DNA of 64,000 bases from Williamwhitmania sp. (GCA_035529935.1 DATKVT010000073.1:27568-91567); one strand, 5' to 3'; counted from the stretch's first letter, positions 1 through 10,119 are shown. Made by a program: numbers and translations. Notes: generated by a model not told the origin, from the sequence alone.

Positions 1-1
1 T

Positions 2-2056
2 GTCGACCTTCGTCAGATTTCTGCGGACAATATTGAGTCCATTGAGGTTATTCGGGGTATCCCCTCCGTTGAGTATGGAGACCTAACTTCGGGCGCCGTG
101 ATTGTGAATACGAAGGCAGGGAAAGCACCATTTGAGTTTCGAACTAAAATTAATCCCAACAATATGGAATTTTCGGTTGGGAAGGGTTTTGAACTGGGGG
201 AAAAACGTGGATTTCTAAATGTTGATGCTGACTATACCAGTAGCTATTCCGACCAGCGTTTCTCCAATAAGGGGTTTAAGCGTTTCAATGGTCAGCTATC
301 CTACTCCAACAGTTTTTTGGAGGGGAAGATGCAAGCTACTCTTAAGTTGTCAGGGTATAGCACCATTGATGAGGTTAAGAAAGATCCGGACGATGAGGCC
401 ATGCATTCCGACACATGGTCGAAGGAGCGGGGTGTGCGATTTACAGGAACTACCCGACTTTCGCTAAACAAACCGTTTTCTCGTTCATTGAAGTTTGACT
501 TTTCTGCTGCTTATGGCTACTCCGAAGGCTATTATCGCGACTTGATCTCTCCCGATAGGCTAGCCATTACATGGGCTAAAAAGGATACCATGGTAGCCGC
601 TGCTTATTTGCCTGGCGAGTATTGGGGTGTAGCAACGGTTGAGGGTGAGCCGATTAATCTGTTTGCAAAGCTCACCAACAGCATGTCGACGGAAGTTTTT
701 GGTGGAAGACATCGGATAGTGGCAGGGCTGGAGGTTAAGTCGGATGGTAATATTGGTGCTGGTTTTCAGTACGATGTTACTAGACCTGCAAAGAAAGCGG
801 GTTCATCAACACGTCCTAGGTCATATAACGACATTCCTTTTCTTAACATCTACTCCGCCTTCCTTGAGGACAATCTTACCTATAGAGTAGCCAGTAGGGA
901 CCTGAAGGTTCAGGCTGGTTTACGCTACGACCTTATTCAGCCAGGAACTAACGTAGAATCGAGCGTGCTTGCTCCACGGTTTAATGCCTCGTATAAAGTG
1001 GCTTCGTTTTTGGAAATTCGCGGAGGCTACGGTGTAACGGCAAAGGCTCCTGGGCTTGTTCACCTCTACCCCAATAATGCATACTTCGATTTGGTGAGCT
1101 GCGATTACTACTCTTCCCTGAATCCAGCGGAAAGACTAACTCTTCTTACCACCCGGGTGATATCAACCGAAAACCATAGCATTAGATCTTCAGAGAATAG
1201 CAAGGTTGAGGTGGGTGCCGATTTGTCGTTTGGTAAGGTGAAGTTGGCAATTACCCTGTTTCAGGAGAAGCTCCGTCACGGTTTTAGCTTCAGCCAGACC
1301 GTAAAACCGGTAACCTATGATTACTGGAATACCTCTGATTTGGTTCTTCAAACGGGCCAACCACCTCTTTACGATCCAAACAATCCTTCGGTAAAAGATA
1401 CTGTTTTCATGGCCATCTACACCACCCCAACCAACTCTGTGAAGGAGGACAATAAAGGGATAGAGTTCGATCTGAACCTAGGTCGAATAGATGCCATTCG
1501 CACCTCCATTTCTGCCAACGGAGCCTACATATACTCCGAGCGTTCTTCATCCGACAACCTTGTTCAAACTGGGAAGAATCAGCAGAACTATACCCGTTTG
1601 GGGATATACCCAGCCGATGCTAAGTTGAGCCGTAACAAGCGATTTACCACAACTATTCGCATCGTTCATAATATTCCTGAGCTACGGTTTGTTGTGTCTC
1701 TTACCATTCAAACCATTTGGTTAAACTACCAGAAATACAGTTGTGCAGAGTACCCCATTGGGTATATCGATTCGAAAGGAGTACCCACGTGGTTGACCCC
1801 AGAACAGGCACGTCTGCCCGAATATTCCGATTTGGTTGCGGTGGTTAACCCTAATGCTTCAAAGGCAGAGACTTGGCCAAATTTGTGGCAGTTTAACCTT
1901 CGGTTAACCAAGAATATAACGCCTAATATTGGCTTTTCCTTCTTTGCCAACAATGTTTTCTACAGTCGCCCTACGGTAAAAAGCAAGCGCACTGGTACCT
2001 ATCAAACACTTAACCCCAACATCTTCTTTGGCACAGAACTATATATGAAATTCTAA
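2..2056 (+). CDS. TonB-dependent outer-membrane receptor (5' truncated by window edge)
   Basis: The reading frame is open from base 2, so the gene begins upstream of the window. The first residues are the end of a plug domain: IESIEVIRGIPSVEYG followed by SGAVIVNTK, typical of TonB-dependent receptors. The remaining ~650 residues are alternating aromatic/polar beta-barrel sequence ending in a terminal Phe (LYMKF), as expected for BAM-assembled proteins. By family it would import a ligand across the outer membrane using TonB energy. The substrate cannot be read. The next two genes, a lipoprotein and a second barrel, follow at short spacing and probably form one operon with it. The signal peptide and any N-terminal carboxypeptidase-like domain lie outside the window. 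Confidence 0.9.
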   Translation, partial: VDLRQISADNIESIEVIRGIPSVEYGDLTSGAVIVNTKAGKAPFEFRTKINPNNMEFSVGKGFELGEKRGFLNVDADYTSSYSDQRFSNKGFKRFNGQLSYSNSFLEGKMQATLKLSGYSTIDEVKKDPDDEAMHSDTWSKERGVRFTGTTRLSLNKPFSRSLKFDFSAAYGYSEGYYRDLISPDRLAITWAKKDTMVAAAYLPGEYWGVATVEGEPINLFAKLTNSMSTEVFGGRHRIVAGLEVKSDGNIGAGFQYDVTRPAKKAGSSTRPRSYNDIPFLNIYSAFLEDNLTYRVASRDLKVQAGLRYDLIQPGTNVESSVLAPRFNASYKVASFLEIRGGYGVTAKAPGLVHLYPNNAYFDLVSCDYYSSLNPAERLTLLTTRVISTENHSIRSSENSKVEVGADLSFGKVKLAITLFQEKLRHGFSFSQTVKPVTYDYWNTSDLVLQTGQPPLYDPNNPSVKDTVFMAIYTTPTNSVKEDNKGIEFDLNLGRIDAIRTSISANGAYIYSERSSSDNLVQTGKNQQNYTRLGIYPADAKLSRNKRFTTTIRIVHNIPELRFVVSLTIQTIWLNYQKYSCAEYPIGYIDSKGVPTWLTPEQARLPEYSDLVAVVNPNASKAETWPNLWQFNLRLTKNITPNIGFSFFANNVFYSRPTVKSKRTGTYQTLNPNIFFGTELYMKF

Positions 2057-2086
2057 TCTCATGTTTAACTTAACTACTACTGACCT

Positions 2087-3262
2087 ATGAAAAAGTTATT
2101 ATGTTTTGTCCTTCCCCTTGCAGTGGCTGTGCTAGTCAGCTGCACAAAAAGTGATAGTAATACAACTTATACTGCCACTGTTACGGTGAGCTATCCCGAT
2201 ACCTACATCCAGCAGCATGCTGTAGGTGCCGATGTTTCCATAAAGAATACCACCACTAGTGTTACCTATACTGGCGTTGTTGGTTCGGATGGAACTGCTA
2301 TTTTCGAAAATGTAGAACCAGGCTCCTACACTGTTACTTCCAGCATCACCCTCGATGCTCAGCAGGCAAAGGAGGTATCCGGTATTGAGATTAGCGTAGG
2401 ATTGAGAGCCGTAAAGAATGTTGAAATCTATGGTGTTGAATCGGCCAGTTTTGCCATGGTGCTTGAGCCATATTCTCAGGGCTCTTTGGTAATTGGACAA
2501 GTTTATTATCAGGGTTGTAAAACCCCTTCTGGTGCCAACTATAAGGCGGATCAGTTTATAGAGATTTACAATAATTCGGACCAAGTAGTTTATCTCGATG
2601 GACTGCTTATCTCCGACATCTGGGGAAATCCATCAGGCACAACACCTACCGAGTTTCAGAGCGACAATAGTAACGTGTATGCTTCCACCGTGTGGCAGAT
2701 TCCTGGTACAGGACAAGAATATCCTCTTGAGGCTGGAAAATCAATTGTTATTGCACAAACTGCCCTTAACCATTTGGAGCAGAATGCCAACTCCATCGAT
2801 TTATCAGGTTCAAAGTTTGAAACTTATGTGGAAAAACAGAATGGAACTGATGTTGATGTTGCTGAATCGATAAATCTAAACCTTCAGTATTTTACTTTCC
2901 TTGGTTACGATTACTACTTGAATATGAATGGTCCTGCAATTGTTATTTGGAGAACCGACAACTTTGATGCCTTGGCAAAATGTTTACGCCCAGGTACCAC
3001 CTCAACGGCACTTTACATACAGATTCCCAACGCCCTCGTTATTGATGGTGTTGAAATTCTTGCTGATGCCAACTCCTCCGGATTGAAGCGGTTAAATACA
3101 CCTATTGATGCCACCTTTGCTTATGGTCAAGGGCTTTACAGCGGCTATACCATGAAGCGTAAGGTTGCCAATACTACCGATGATGGTCGTAAGGTGTTGC
3201 AGGATAGCAACAGCTCTGCCGACGATTTTGAATGTGTAACTCCTGTTTCTTTAGGATTTTAG
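2087..3262 (+). CDS. DUF4876-like surface lipoprotein
   Basis: 391 aa. The N-terminus is a lipoprotein signal (MKKLLCF...VLVSC, lipidated Cys19). Residues ~25-120 resemble a carboxypeptidase-regulatory or Ig-like fold (AVGADVSIKNTTT, GSDGTAIFENVEPGSYTV). Residues ~135 onward look like a lamin-tail-like beta domain (QFIEIYNNSDQVVYLDGLLIS). This layout fits the DUF4876 proteins of Bacteroidota that sit beside TonB receptors. It starts 30 bp after the receptor and is followed by a barrel gene. A role as the receptor's surface partner in ligand capture is inferred from position only. Confidence 0.7.
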   Translation: MKKLLCFVLPLAVAVLVSCTKSDSNTTYTATVTVSYPDTYIQQHAVGADVSIKNTTTSVTYTGVVGSDGTAIFENVEPGSYTVTSSITLDAQQAKEVSGIEISVGLRAVKNVEIYGVESASFAMVLEPYSQGSLVIGQVYYQGCKTPSGANYKADQFIEIYNNSDQVVYLDGLLISDIWGNPSGTTPTEFQSDNSNVYASTVWQIPGTGQEYPLEAGKSIVIAQTALNHLEQNANSIDLSGSKFETYVEKQNGTDVDVAESINLNLQYFTFLGYDYYLNMNGPAIVIWRTDNFDALAKCLRPGTTSTALYIQIPNALVIDGVEILADANSSGLKRLNTPIDATFAYGQGLYSGYTMKRKVANTTDDGRKVLQDSNSSADDFECVTPVSLGF

Positions 3263-3272
3263 CAAGTGTTTA

Positions 3273-3305
3273 GAAACCTGCACTTATTTGTTAGGTGCGG
3301 GTTTC
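3273..3305 (+). terminator. Intergenic hairpin, possible attenuator
   Basis: An 11-bp stem (GAAACCTGCAC with GTGCGGGTTTC, one G-U pair) around an 11-nt loop lies just after the lipoprotein stop and is followed by TCGCTTTT. It could partly end transcription between the lipoprotein and the downstream barrel gene, or stabilise the upstream message. Confidence 0.55.
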
Positions 3306-3327
3306 TCGCTTTTAACATTTTCATGCC

Positions 3328-4932
3328 ATGCAAAAAATATTAGGTGGAATTTCGCTTTTGTCATTGCTCTGCTGCTTGGCTTTTGAACCTGCATATAGTC
3401 AGAAGCATTGTGTAGCCATTACCGATTCAACGCTGGGTCTTTCCTTGCCACTCAAGTGGAGCTATGTAAATAGGGAGTCGCTGTGGTTAAGAACATCCAA
3501 TGCAGCAGGATTGAGCGTAAGCGAAGTGGAGCGAATAGGCATGGCTACCTTGGATATAAACCATGAAATAGGGGACTTCCGTCGTCCGCAGGAGCCGTAC
3601 GAGTCAAATTCATACGGTTTTAGCGCGGCAAAGTATGAGCGAGTTAAAGGTCTTAAGCTATATGGTTCTTTTTCGTTTAAGCAGGTAGACGAGTCTGCCT
3701 TGGGAGGCACAGATATTCTCAACCCTTACAGGGGCACTCCCTATGTTTATGCCGATTATACTAGTGCAAAGTGGATTAAGCAGGTTTACAGGCTCAATGC
3801 ACTAGTTGCAACCAATCACTTCTGGGAGAGATATTACGGTGGGCTGGGTATTAACTATGGCGTTGCCACGGGGGCACGGCAGCTCGATCCAAGACCACTT
3901 TCCATGTCGAATGACCTAACCGTGACACCTTCTATTATGGGCCAATTCGGTCGATTTCAGTTTGGGTTGAATGGTGTGGTTGAGACTTTTAAGGAGGCAC
4001 TCGATTTTAAGTTTAGTAATAGCAATAAGCAGTATCACTTTATTAAAATGCTTGGACTTGCCAGCTACAAAGATGCGGTAATGGAGGATACTGAGGAGCG
4101 CACCTACAAGGGGTTTGCCGCAGGTGCCGAGGTTCAGGGGAAGTATTGCTGGCTCGGTAATGCCGTTATGCTATCAGGTGGCTACCGGTCGTATTCGGAA
4201 ACCACCACCGACGGTTATAGTGTTAAGCAAAATGGTGGCGACTACTCACGTAACCGGTACTATGGGTTCGCTGCATTTGAAAAGCGACCATCGTTTGGCA
4301 AGCTGCAAATTATTGTAGGAGGCGATTTTGTCCAACACGAAGGTTCTGAGTCGGACCAAAAGTTTGTTTCCAATGATCCAACGAATCCTCACTATGTTAC
4401 CTTGTTTAAGACAGTTAAATACAAGGCTACAAGCGATAATGTTTATTCGGAGCTGAACATGTTTGGGCTGACAAATGGTAATGTGAGGTGGATAGGAGGC
4501 TTGCGCATTTCAATGGAGTCGATTGATCAGAAGTACTTCTTTACTCCGAAGTCGGAGCTAAAGTTTACTTCTCTGTCCGTTGGCCCCAACTTTACGCGCC
4601 AATGGAGTTTTGGCTCATTGGCTTTGTTACCGTCTGCTGCTTTTACCTATTACCATGTGCTCTCGAGCAGCCTAAGCGTTGGCAATTTGGTTACGGGCCT
4701 TTCGTGGGAAGCCGACAATATTACCTATCCCGATTTTGAGTATCTCACCACTAACCGATGCAAAGTGTCTGTTGGTTGTAAGCTAATAAGACCTTTGCGA
4801 ATGAAAGGTAAAGTGTATTCCTCGTTCATTGATTTTCATTGGGATGGACAAACCTCTACGGATGCGTTTAGCCTAAAGCGAAACAGCTCCCGTCAGTGGT
4901 TTTCCATATCTGTTGGACTGTCTTATCTCTAG
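3328..4932 (+). CDS. Outer-membrane beta-barrel protein (DUF6850-like)
   Basis: 534 aa with a cleavable signal peptide (ISLLSLLCCLAFEPAYSQ). The rest is barrel-like, with many aromatic residues alternating with polar ones and a C-terminal strand ending FSISVGLSYL. The combination of TonB receptor, DUF4876 lipoprotein and a ~530-aa barrel is a recurring Bacteroidota gene set in which the last member is annotated DUF6850. I assign it mainly from that context. No enzymatic motif is visible. Likely role: outer-membrane component working with the receptor, mechanism unknown. Confidence 0.65.
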   Translation: MQKILGGISLLSLLCCLAFEPAYSQKHCVAITDSTLGLSLPLKWSYVNRESLWLRTSNAAGLSVSEVERIGMATLDINHEIGDFRRPQEPYESNSYGFSAAKYERVKGLKLYGSFSFKQVDESALGGTDILNPYRGTPYVYADYTSAKWIKQVYRLNALVATNHFWERYYGGLGINYGVATGARQLDPRPLSMSNDLTVTPSIMGQFGRFQFGLNGVVETFKEALDFKFSNSNKQYHFIKMLGLASYKDAVMEDTEERTYKGFAAGAEVQGKYCWLGNAVMLSGGYRSYSETTTDGYSVKQNGGDYSRNRYYGFAAFEKRPSFGKLQIIVGGDFVQHEGSESDQKFVSNDPTNPHYVTLFKTVKYKATSDNVYSELNMFGLTNGNVRWIGGLRISMESIDQKYFFTPKSELKFTSLSVGPNFTRQWSFGSLALLPSAAFTYYHVLSSSLSVGNLVTGLSWEADNITYPDFEYLTTNRCKVSVGCKLIRPLRMKGKVYSSFIDFHWDGQTSTDAFSLKRNSSRQWFSISVGLSYL

Positions 4933-4959
4933 TATACATGTGTTAAGTTTTAGATTGAA

Positions 4960-4994
4960 AAAAGAGGTTGCCGCATTATGCAGCAACCTCTTTT
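4960..4994. terminator. Bidirectional rho-independent terminator
   Basis: A perfect 12-bp stem AAAAGAGGTTGC / GCAACCTCTTTT with an 11-nt loop, flanked by A-run and T-run. It lies between convergent genes (barrel protein and response regulator) and can serve both strands. Confidence 0.85.
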
Positions 4995-5015
4995 GATTTA
5001 TGATTGTGCCGTGGT

Positions 5016-5723
5016 TTATGAGGCCATATTAAAATCGTTCAACTTGAATCCTTGGCCATGCACGGTTTCAATCTCAACGCTTCCAATCTTTTTTAAATGC
5101 TTACGTAGCTTAGCAATGTATACGTCCATGCTTCTTCCCAAAAAGTAGTCGTTGTCACCCCAAATGGTTTTTAGTGCCGTTTCCCGCGATATGGTTTGGT
5201 TACGGTTGAGGCAGAATAGCCGCAGCAGCTCCGCCTCTTTTTTGGTTAGCTTATGCTGTTCGCTAGTGCTGGTGAGAACTAGGTTTGGGTAGTCAAAAAT
5301 TGCTTTTCCTAGCGTAAAAATGTTGAATTCTTCCTGAACGGGAATCATGTCTTTGGTTCTGCGGAGAATAGCCTCAATGCGAAGCTGCAGTAGTTCGGTG
5401 TTGAACGGCTTGGTTATGTAGTCGTCGGCACCAGCCTTAAATCCCTTTACTATATCGGGATGCAAGTTTTTTGCCGTGAGAAAGATTATGGGCACATGCT
5501 TATTCCTCCGTTTAATCTCCTTCGAAAGCGTTAGTCCGTCCATGTGGGGCATCATAATATCGAGCAACACAAGGTCAAACTCTTTTTCGGTAAATGCCGT
5601 AAATCCTTCAATTCCATCATTTCTGAGATCAACAACGTAGCCTTGCATTTCCAAAAAATCTTTGCACACAAAGCCTAGATTTTTGTCATCTTCTACAAGT
5701 AGTAGGTTTCCTTTTGGTTTCAT
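5016..5723 (-). CDS. rprY: OmpR-family response regulator, RprY-like
   Basis: 235 aa. The receiver domain (1-~120) has the acidic pair E11-D12-D13, phospho-acceptor D55 (LLDIMMP), T83 and K105 (TKPF). The C-terminal ~100 residues form a winged helix (KLTKKEAELLRLF, ETALKTIWG, VDVYIAKLRKHL-like). Length and sequence resemble RprY of Bacteroides, whose partner is the RprX kinase, and the cognate kinase gene lies directly upstream in the same operon (11-bp gap). The protein should bind DNA in the cytoplasm when phosphorylated. Target genes are not evident here. Confidence 0.85.
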   Translation of the reverse strand: MKPKGNLLLVEDDKNLGFVCKDFLEMQGYVVDLRNDGIEGFTAFTEKEFDLVLLDIMMPHMDGLTLSKEIKRRNKHVPIIFLTAKNLHPDIVKGFKAGADDYITKPFNTELLQLRIEAILRRTKDMIPVQEEFNIFTLGKAIFDYPNLVLTSTSEQHKLTKKEAELLRLFCLNRNQTISRETALKTIWGDNDYFLGRSMDVYIAKLRKHLKKIGSVEIETVHGQGFKLNDFNMAS

Positions 5724-5734
5724 ACGATGGTCTC

Positions 5735-7024
5735 CTATGCTGTTTTAAGCGGTAATTGTATCGAGAATGTTGTGCCTTTTCCTACTTGGCTGCAAAGCTG
5801 GATGGTTCCGTGGTGATGCTCCACCACCTTTTGGACGTAGAAAAGTCCTAGCCCAAATCCTTTTGTGTTATGGAGATTTCCAATGTTACACCGGTAGAAT
5901 TTTTCGAAGATATGTTTTTGGTGCTCCTTGCTAATGCCATTCCCGTTGTCTTCTACTGCCATCAACACTTTCCCATTGGTAATTTGAGTGCTGATTTTTA
6001 TAATAACATCTTCCGAGGAGTACTTAACGGCATTGTCCAGCAGGTTCGATAGGGCATTTTTTAGGTGGAACTCATCTCCATCAACTTCCTTGATTTCGGG
6101 TGCAAGGCACAGCTTAATGTCAATGTGTTTCCCTCGGTCGAACATGACAAACTCTTTTACCGATTTGTAAATTAGGCTGTTTAGATCGAAAGGTTTTATG
6201 TTAAAATCGACGCACCGCCTCTCCATCTGTGCTATTTTGAGAATGTAGTTCGTTTGGTTTTTAAGGCGGGAGTTCTCTTCGTGAATAATGCCGGCATAGG
6301 TTCTAATCTTATCTAGAGCAGTGTGCTGGTCAATTTTGGTGAGAAACGATGAGGCAACCTCAATGGTGGATATGGGCGTTTTAAACTCATGGGTAATGTT
6401 GTTTATAAAGTCATCCTTAACCTCCGAAAGTTTCTTTTGACGTAGCGTTTTGAAGGCAATGTAGAGGAATATTGCTGCAAGGGCAATGGTGAAAACAACG
6501 GACAATCCAATCCACCACGAGAGCTTTGCTAGGATGAACTTTTGCTTTTCGGGAAAGTAAAGCCTGATGTAGTAGGTTTCAGGTTTCCAGTCGAGGCATG
6601 CTTTGTGCGGCTTAAGGCAGAGCTCTTTGCTGATGGTTCCTTTCGAAAACAGAACGGTGGTGTCCTTGGCCTTGGTGAGCGTAAAGAGATACAGTGTGTC
6701 GAGATCGTAGTTGGCAATATGGTTGGCAATCATTTTTTTGAGATTGTCGGTTTTAACTACATCGGCGACGCAGGTATGTGCTTGGTCGTATCTCAGGCAG
6801 GTGATATTTGTGCACCCGTGGTATTTGTCGATGTCCTGATTGAGTTCAGTGGTTATCTCATTTAAGGCCAGCGTAACCCTATGATCAAACTGTTCTTCCG
6901 AAAGAGTGAATGCATTGGTGATCCAGAAGTATTGGGTGACAAGCAACCCTGCAAGGGCACCAATGAAGGCAATGCCACCAAGAAGGGGGATGTTCTTTTT
7001 TCTCAAGAGATACTTTTTCCCCAT
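5735..7024 (-). CDS. rprX: Sensor histidine kinase, RprX-like
   Basis: 430 aa from the ATG at 7024 (MGKKYLLRKK); an upstream in-frame start at 7069 would add 15 residues unlike a membrane leader. There is one N-terminal membrane helix (LLGGIAFIGALAGLLVTQYFW), a ~130-residue periplasmic sensor region with several Cys (CTNITCLRY, CLKPHKACLDW), and a second helix (WIGLSVVFTIALAAIFLYIAF). Then come a dimerisation/phospho-acceptor segment (HEFKTPIS, His212) and an ATPase domain (N box NLLDNAVKYS, G boxes DNGNGIS and GFGLGLFYV). It should phosphorylate the adjacent regulator. The periplasmic Cys residues could form disulfides, which is speculative. Confidence 0.85.
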   Translation of the reverse strand: MGKKYLLRKKNIPLLGGIAFIGALAGLLVTQYFWITNAFTLSEEQFDHRVTLALNEITTELNQDIDKYHGCTNITCLRYDQAHTCVADVVKTDNLKKMIANHIANYDLDTLYLFTLTKAKDTTVLFSKGTISKELCLKPHKACLDWKPETYYIRLYFPEKQKFILAKLSWWIGLSVVFTIALAAIFLYIAFKTLRQKKLSEVKDDFINNITHEFKTPISTIEVASSFLTKIDQHTALDKIRTYAGIIHEENSRLKNQTNYILKIAQMERRCVDFNIKPFDLNSLIYKSVKEFVMFDRGKHIDIKLCLAPEIKEVDGDEFHLKNALSNLLDNAVKYSSEDVIIKISTQITNGKVLMAVEDNGNGISKEHQKHIFEKFYRCNIGNLHNTKGFGLGLFYVQKVVEHHHGTIQLCSQVGKGTTFSIQLPLKTA

Positions 7025-7213
7025 GATACTCTTTTTTGCTGGAGTTGTTGCAGGGTGTGGAATCAGCATTGTTTTGGATTGTTGTTTCTACTTTTTTCAA
7101 TATTAGGTTATTACACGCATGAATCCTTGCGGCCTCTTGTTAAAATAATGTTAAAGAACACGGAGGTTGGTACCTCTATTTTATGGATGACCTATAACCA
7201 TGGGTGAAAAGAA

Positions 7214-7238
7214 AAAAGCACCTGTTTAAGGTGCTTTT
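7214..7238 (-). terminator. Rho-independent terminator
   Basis: 9-bp stem AAAAGCACC / GGTGCTTTT, 7-nt loop, overlapping the last codons of the esterase pseudogene; read on the minus strand it ends in a T-rich tract. Confidence 0.75.
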
Positions 7239-8575
7239 CTTTCAAACTTAATCCCGTTTTTGCTATAGGTAACAATTAACTTGAGGTTGCTTTTGGGCCT
7301 GATTGGTATTGTCGTATTGTTCTTTTCCTGAAAAATAGTATTTGAAAGAACTATTGATGCTGAATTTACTACTGAAAAATTGGTAAGGGTTACCTCTCCG
7401 TTGGAGAATAGGTTGACATATACTTTAATACTATTGACGTTCCCTTTGATCGCAATTTTATTGATGAGAGAGTTAATCCCCATTTTGAGTGTGTCTCGTG
7501 TCGATTCTAGATACATATTGCCATTGAAGAACTGCGTTTCTACTATCGTTTTGCAGGTCGTATTATAATCCGTTGTCACCGTTACTGAATCACAATTTAT
7601 TGTGCTGTCAATTTTTGCATTATAGTTTGCATAAACATAGTAATTTCCATTTCGCATGAGGTTAGATGCAGACCATATGCTGTCATGAAAGACAATAGCA
7701 TCGAACCATTCGTTGGGTTTGCATTTATAGGACCTCTTTATACCAATACTTGGAAGCGATGCTCCATACAGCCAAACGTGTCTTGCTCTCCTTAGCATAC
7801 GGTTTCCGCTTGTTACGACTATTGTCTCCTTTTCTGTGTTTTCCTTCAACTTTTTGGACAAATTGCTTATGTCGTAGGTTACATAAGAGGTGTCGTTAAG
7901 GTCATAGCCATTACTGGCAAGAAGAGTGTTGAAACTTCCTTTGCCAAATAGCTGACCAATGGTGAAGTAGTTTGCTCCTTACATTCTTTTCAAGTAACCA
8001 CCCATAGATGTGAAATCAGAATGGTCGTACCCAGCAATATGGCTATCCTGAGCCAACAAGATGGCTTTGCTGTTTTGGGAATCGCCCATAGTATATTTGA
8101 CGTTTACAGCCATTAGCGAGTCTCTCATTTTTACAGAGTTGTCGTTTACATCAATGCCGACCAATTGCACTTTTCTCCCTGTGTTTTTGTTGTGTTGTTT
8201 TATCCAGTCAAGCAATTCCACATACTCATCGGTTTTCCATACCCAATACAATCGGTAATCGCGTATCATTTCGTTGCGAATGTCCACGGTTGTGTCGCTT
8301 TGTATGTAACTATTTAGTGGCTGAACTGCTTTGCGGTTGGCTTCTAATAGTATGGTATTAAACCCACATACCTTTACTAAGTTTCGAATCAGGCTATCCT
8401 TGAAGACCTGCTCTTGATGACTGCCATGTGTAGCTTCGCCAATGGCAATAATTCTCCTGTTACACAGCAATGCAGTATCTATTTTGCTTGTCTTTGTATA
8501 GCTGTTTTGGGAATAAACCAATACTCCATGCGCAACAAGAAGGGTTGCCAAAAATATTTGGGTAAACATTTTCAT
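7226..8575 (-). pseudogene. Erythromycin esterase family protein, interrupted by an in-frame TAA
   Basis: Reading from the ATG at 8575, a signal peptide (FTQIFLATLLVAHGVLVYSQ) is followed by hallmarks of the erythromycin-esterase/succinoglycan-biosynthesis family: GEATHGS, WVWKTDEY, GIDVND and a late AQDSHIA. A TAA at 7979-7981 interrupts the conserved stretch MGGYLKRM-stop-GANYFTIGQLFGKGSFNT. The same frame then stays open for another ~250 residues to 7226, where a terminator follows. One base (for example TTA to TAA) explains the break, so I annotate one gene of about 449 codons. The product would be a secreted or periplasmic hydrolase-like protein with a C-terminal beta-rich extension. Recent inactivation, readthrough or a sequencing error are all possible. 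Confidence 0.8.
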
Positions 8576-8598
8576 ATTATGATATCGATATGGTATAA

Positions 8599-8636
8599 AA
8601 ATTAAAGGTACCACAATATTGCAGTACCTTTAATTT
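8599..8636 (-). terminator. Rho-independent terminator downstream of ahcY
   Basis: 13-bp perfect stem AAATTAAAGGTAC / GTACCTTTAATTT with a 12-nt loop, placed between the end of ahcY and the start of the esterase gene on the same strand. Confidence 0.7.
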
Positions 8637-8700
8637 CTTGTTTAAGTATTTTAGTTTTATTTAAAACTTTCAGATAAAATCGAAGAATGAAAGTGGATTT

Positions 8701-10119
8701 CTAGTATCTGTAGTGGTCCGGTTTGTAAGGCCCCTCGGGTTTTACTCCGATGTAGCTGGCCTGCTTGGGGGTGAGACTGGTGAGCTTTACACCTAGCTGT
8801 TCTAGGTGCAACCGTGCTACCTCCTCGTCGAGTTCCTTGGGCAGACGGTAAACGTCAACCTTGAGCGACTTTGTCCACAGTTCCAGTTGGGCCAACGTTT
8901 GGTTGCTGAAGCTGTTGCTCATCACAAATGAGGGGTGCCCCGTAGCGCAGCCAAGGTTTACTAGGCGGCCTTCAGCCAGCAGGAATATGGAATGTCCGTC
9001 GGGAAAGAAGTATTGATCCACCTGAGGCTTCACGTTTACCTTCTTTATGCCCGGCATGGTGTTGAGCTTGTCCACCTGAATTTCGTTGTCGAAGTGGCCA
9101 ATGTTGCACACAATGGTTTGGTCCTTCATCTGTTTCATGTGGTCGAGGGTGATGATGTCGCAGTTGCCGGTGGTGGTAACGTAAATGTTGCCTTCGTTGA
9201 GGGTCTCCTCTACGGTCTTTATTTCGAAGCCCTCCATGGCAGCCTGCAGCGCGCAAATGGGGTCGATTTCGGTAACAATAACGCGTGAGCCGTAGGAGCG
9301 CATGCTTCTGGCGCAGCCTTTTCCAACATCGCCGTAGCCACACACCACAACCACCTTGCCTGCAAGCATCACGTCGGTAGCGCGCTTAATGCCATCGGCA
9401 AGCGATTCGCGACAGCCGTAGAGGTTGTCGAACTTACTCTTGGTAACCGAGTCGTTCACGTTGATGGCGGGAACCAGCAGCTCGCCCTTCTCCTGCATTT
9501 GGTAGAGACGGTGAACACCGGTGGTGGTCTCCTCCGAAACGCCCTTCCACTCCTTTACGGTGCGGTGCCACTTCTGCCCATCCTCGGCCAGAATATCTTT
9601 TAGAATGTTCAATATTACCTGCTCCTCGTGGCTCTCGGCCTTTTTGTTGAGCACCGTGGCATCATCCTCGGCCTTGTAGCCATTGTGTATTAGCAGGGTA
9701 GCGTCACCGCCATCGTCCACAATAAGGTTTGGACCTTTGCCACCGGGGAACGATAGCGCCTGTGCGGTGCACCACCAATACTCTTCCAACGTTTCACCCT
9801 TCCATGCAAAAACTGGAATTCCGGCTGCCGCAATGGCTGCAGCGGCGTGGTCCTGCGTGGAGAAGATGTTGCAGCTGCACCACCGTACGTCGGCTCCAAG
9901 TGTCTTCAGCGTTTCGATGAGCACTGCGGTTTGGATGGTCATGTGCAGCGAGCCCATTACCCTAGCACCTTTAAGTGGCTTTTGGTCGGCATGCTTCTTC
10001 CGAATGGCCATCAGACCCGGCATCTCCTTTTCGGCAATGGCTATCTCTTTTCTGCCCCACTCTGCAAGTTTTATGTCGGCAACTTTGTAGGGGAGGGTTT
10101 CGTTGATTATCTTTTCCAT
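8701..10119 (-). CDS. ahcY: Adenosylhomocysteinase (S-adenosylhomocysteine hydrolase)
   Basis: 472 aa. It hydrolyses S-adenosylhomocysteine to adenosine and homocysteine in the cytoplasm, using tightly bound NAD, and so clears the inhibitory by-product of methylations. Visible family signatures are the NAD-binding loop [10 protein letters not shown] (residues 261-270), [13 protein letters not shown] with the active-site Lys/Asp, [10 protein letters not shown], and the C-terminal KPDHYRY that closes the NAD site. The length reflects the ~40-residue insert (around 150-190) seen in many bacterial and plant forms. It lies 12 bp downstream of ribF on the same strand and probably shares its promoter. 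Confidence 0.97.
   Translation of the reverse strand: MEKIINETLPYKVADIKLAEWGRKEIAIAEKEMPGLMAIRKKHADQKPLKGARVMGSLHMTIQTAVLIETLKTLGADVRWCSCNIFSTQDHAAAAIAAAGIPVFAWKGETLEEYWWCTAQALSFPGGKGPNLIVDDGGDATLLIHNGYKAEDDATVLNKKAESHEEQVILNILKDILAEDGQKWHRTVKEWKGVSEETTTGVHRLYQMQEKGELLVPAINVNDSVTKSKFDNLYGCRESLADGIKRATDVMLAGKVVVVCGYGDVGKGCARSMRSYGSRVIVTEIDPICALQAAMEGFEIKTVEETLNEGNIYVTTTGNCDIITLDHMKQMKDQTIVCNIGHFDNEIQVDKLNTMPGIKKVNVKPQVDQYFFPDGHSIFLLAEGRLVNLGCATGHPSFVMSNSFSNQTLAQLELWTKSLKVDVYRLPKELDEEVARLHLEQLGVKLTSLTPKQASYIGVKPEGPYKPDHYRY

Noticed and set aside
7862..8575. Two separate 211-codon genes in place of one interrupted esterase gene
   Set aside because: The stop is in the same frame, conserved family residues flank it on both sides, and the second frame would need a TTG start with no ribosome site.
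8992..9343. Long open frames opposite and inside ahcY
   Set aside because: They are out-of-frame shadows of a well-conserved enzyme gene with higher GC third positions.
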